Of a stretch of 14,316 nucleotides of DNA, positions 13,937-14,316 are shown piece after piece. This DNA is from an uncultured Mucilaginibacter sp. (lineage in GTDB: Bacteria; Bacteroidota; Bacteroidia; Sphingobacteriales; Sphingobacteriaceae), in contig CAISKH010000583.1 of NCBI GenBank assembly GCA_903885865.1, forward strand, positions 1 to 14,316, given 5' to 3'. Positions within the stretch are counted from its first letter, which is position 1. Every line of letters starts with the position of its first letter. The notes below the pieces were generated by a model that did not search any database, had not been told where the DNA came from, and was given only the letters and a program-made list of their open reading frames with translations. Both the position numbers and the translations under genes were made by a program.

Positions 13937-14316
13937 GAAAACACTTCCAGCAAAATATTCCATTTATGATTGGTGTTGTCTAATTCCCATATACGCACAT
14001 AGTTATAGTTGCTTACAATAGTGCCTTTGGTAATTCGCGCGCGACCATAACTATAGGCCAGGTCGTTACTGGTTGAGCGGCCACCGCCGAGGTTTTCGGC
14101 CGTTATGCTGATGGCTTCGTTGTTTAGAAATTTTAATATTTTATCGGTACCGGTTATTGGTTCAAAACCAGGGAAATAATAACGCCCTTCGGGGCTTAAA
14201 AATTCTTTATAAGCCGCTAATGACGACATGGGTAAAGCCTGGTTTAAAATCTTATCGGTGGCCAGTATAATGTTTTTGCCGCCAAAGGGGTCTTTATTTA
14301 CTTCGGGTTTTTTTGA
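13921..14316 (-). CDS. NTF2-like protein (DUF4440/SnoaL type), N-terminus beyond the window
   Basis: The frame is open from the TAG stop (13921-13923) to the right edge, giving 131 codons without a start. An internal ATG at 14229 is probably not the start, because 29 in-frame codons upstream continue the fold (DPFGGKNIILATDKILNQAL). The visible part has the pattern of NTF2-like alpha+beta barrels: a helix (NQALPMSSLAAYKEFLS), YFPGFEPITGTDKILKFLNN, a mid-strand segment (NDLAYSYGRARI), and a closing pair NYNYVRIWELDNTNHKWNIL, then LEVFSAI. Such proteins include enzymes, binding proteins and immunity factors, so the role cannot be set. The upstream portion may include a signal peptide that is not visible. 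The last codons (AIEN) share the 7-bp rhythm of element C. Confidence 0.75.
   Translation of the reverse strand, partial: SKKPEVNKDPFGGKNIILATDKILNQALPMSSLAAYKEFLSPEGRYYFPGFEPITGTDKILKFLNNEAISITAENLGGGRSTSNDLAYSYGRARITKGTIVSNYNYVRIWELDNTNHKWNILLEVFSAIEN

Noticed and set aside
13921..14229. Complete 102-aa gene starting at ATG 14229
   Set aside because: The frame stays open to the window edge, with sequence that continues the NTF2-like N-terminal helix, so it is treated as partial.

Overview
The window looks like a chromosomal segment from a member of the Bacteroidota, most likely Sphingobacteriaceae (Mucilaginibacter/Pedobacter-like). The grounds are the protein families (a SurA-like foldase followed by a MoxR ATPase, an OstA-like protein, a large WAP/Gln-rich secreted protein of the DUF6600 type), moderate GC with very AT-rich intergenic DNA, scarce Shine-Dalgarno sequences, and several exact TAnnTTTG (-7 type) promoter words. 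The genus is inferred, not proven.

Layout: the left edge holds the 3' end of lspA (+). A 383-base AT-rich gap with imperfect direct repeats leads into amt (ammonium channel, +), closed by a perfect 17-bp hairpin. Two small membrane-protein genes follow (82 and 59 aa, +); the second has an unusually perfect Shine-Dalgarno sequence. A strong, possibly bidirectional terminator separates them from a convergent 536-aa secreted protein (-) with a Gln/Ala/Arg repeat tail. Divergent from that is a 2-oxoglutarate/Fe(II) oxygenase (+), which converges on a membrane-anchored PH-like protein (-) and tilS (-). Divergent from tilS is a large OstA/LptA-like envelope protein (+), which converges on rdgB and a 166-aa protein (-, likely one transcript). 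Divergent again is a SurA-like PPIase with moxR (+, 4-base gap). The right edge is a partial NTF2-like (DUF4440/SnoaL type) gene (-).

The genes are mostly housekeeping: lipoprotein maturation, ammonium uptake, tRNA-Ile lysidine modification, nucleotide-pool cleaning and outer-membrane biogenesis (OstA-like and SurA-like proteins). I see no mobile element, phage, CRISPR array, RNA gene or defence island.

The most unexplained structure is a set of three intergenic palindromes at 5726-5802, 6307-6380 and 13773-13936. Their arms are tandem arrays of degenerate 7-bp or 8-bp units, mirrored in the same order, with gene stop codons embedded in the outer units. A second item is the 166-aa protein beside rdgB, whose layout resembles HolD (DNA polymerase III psi), a subunit best known from gamma-proteobacteria.
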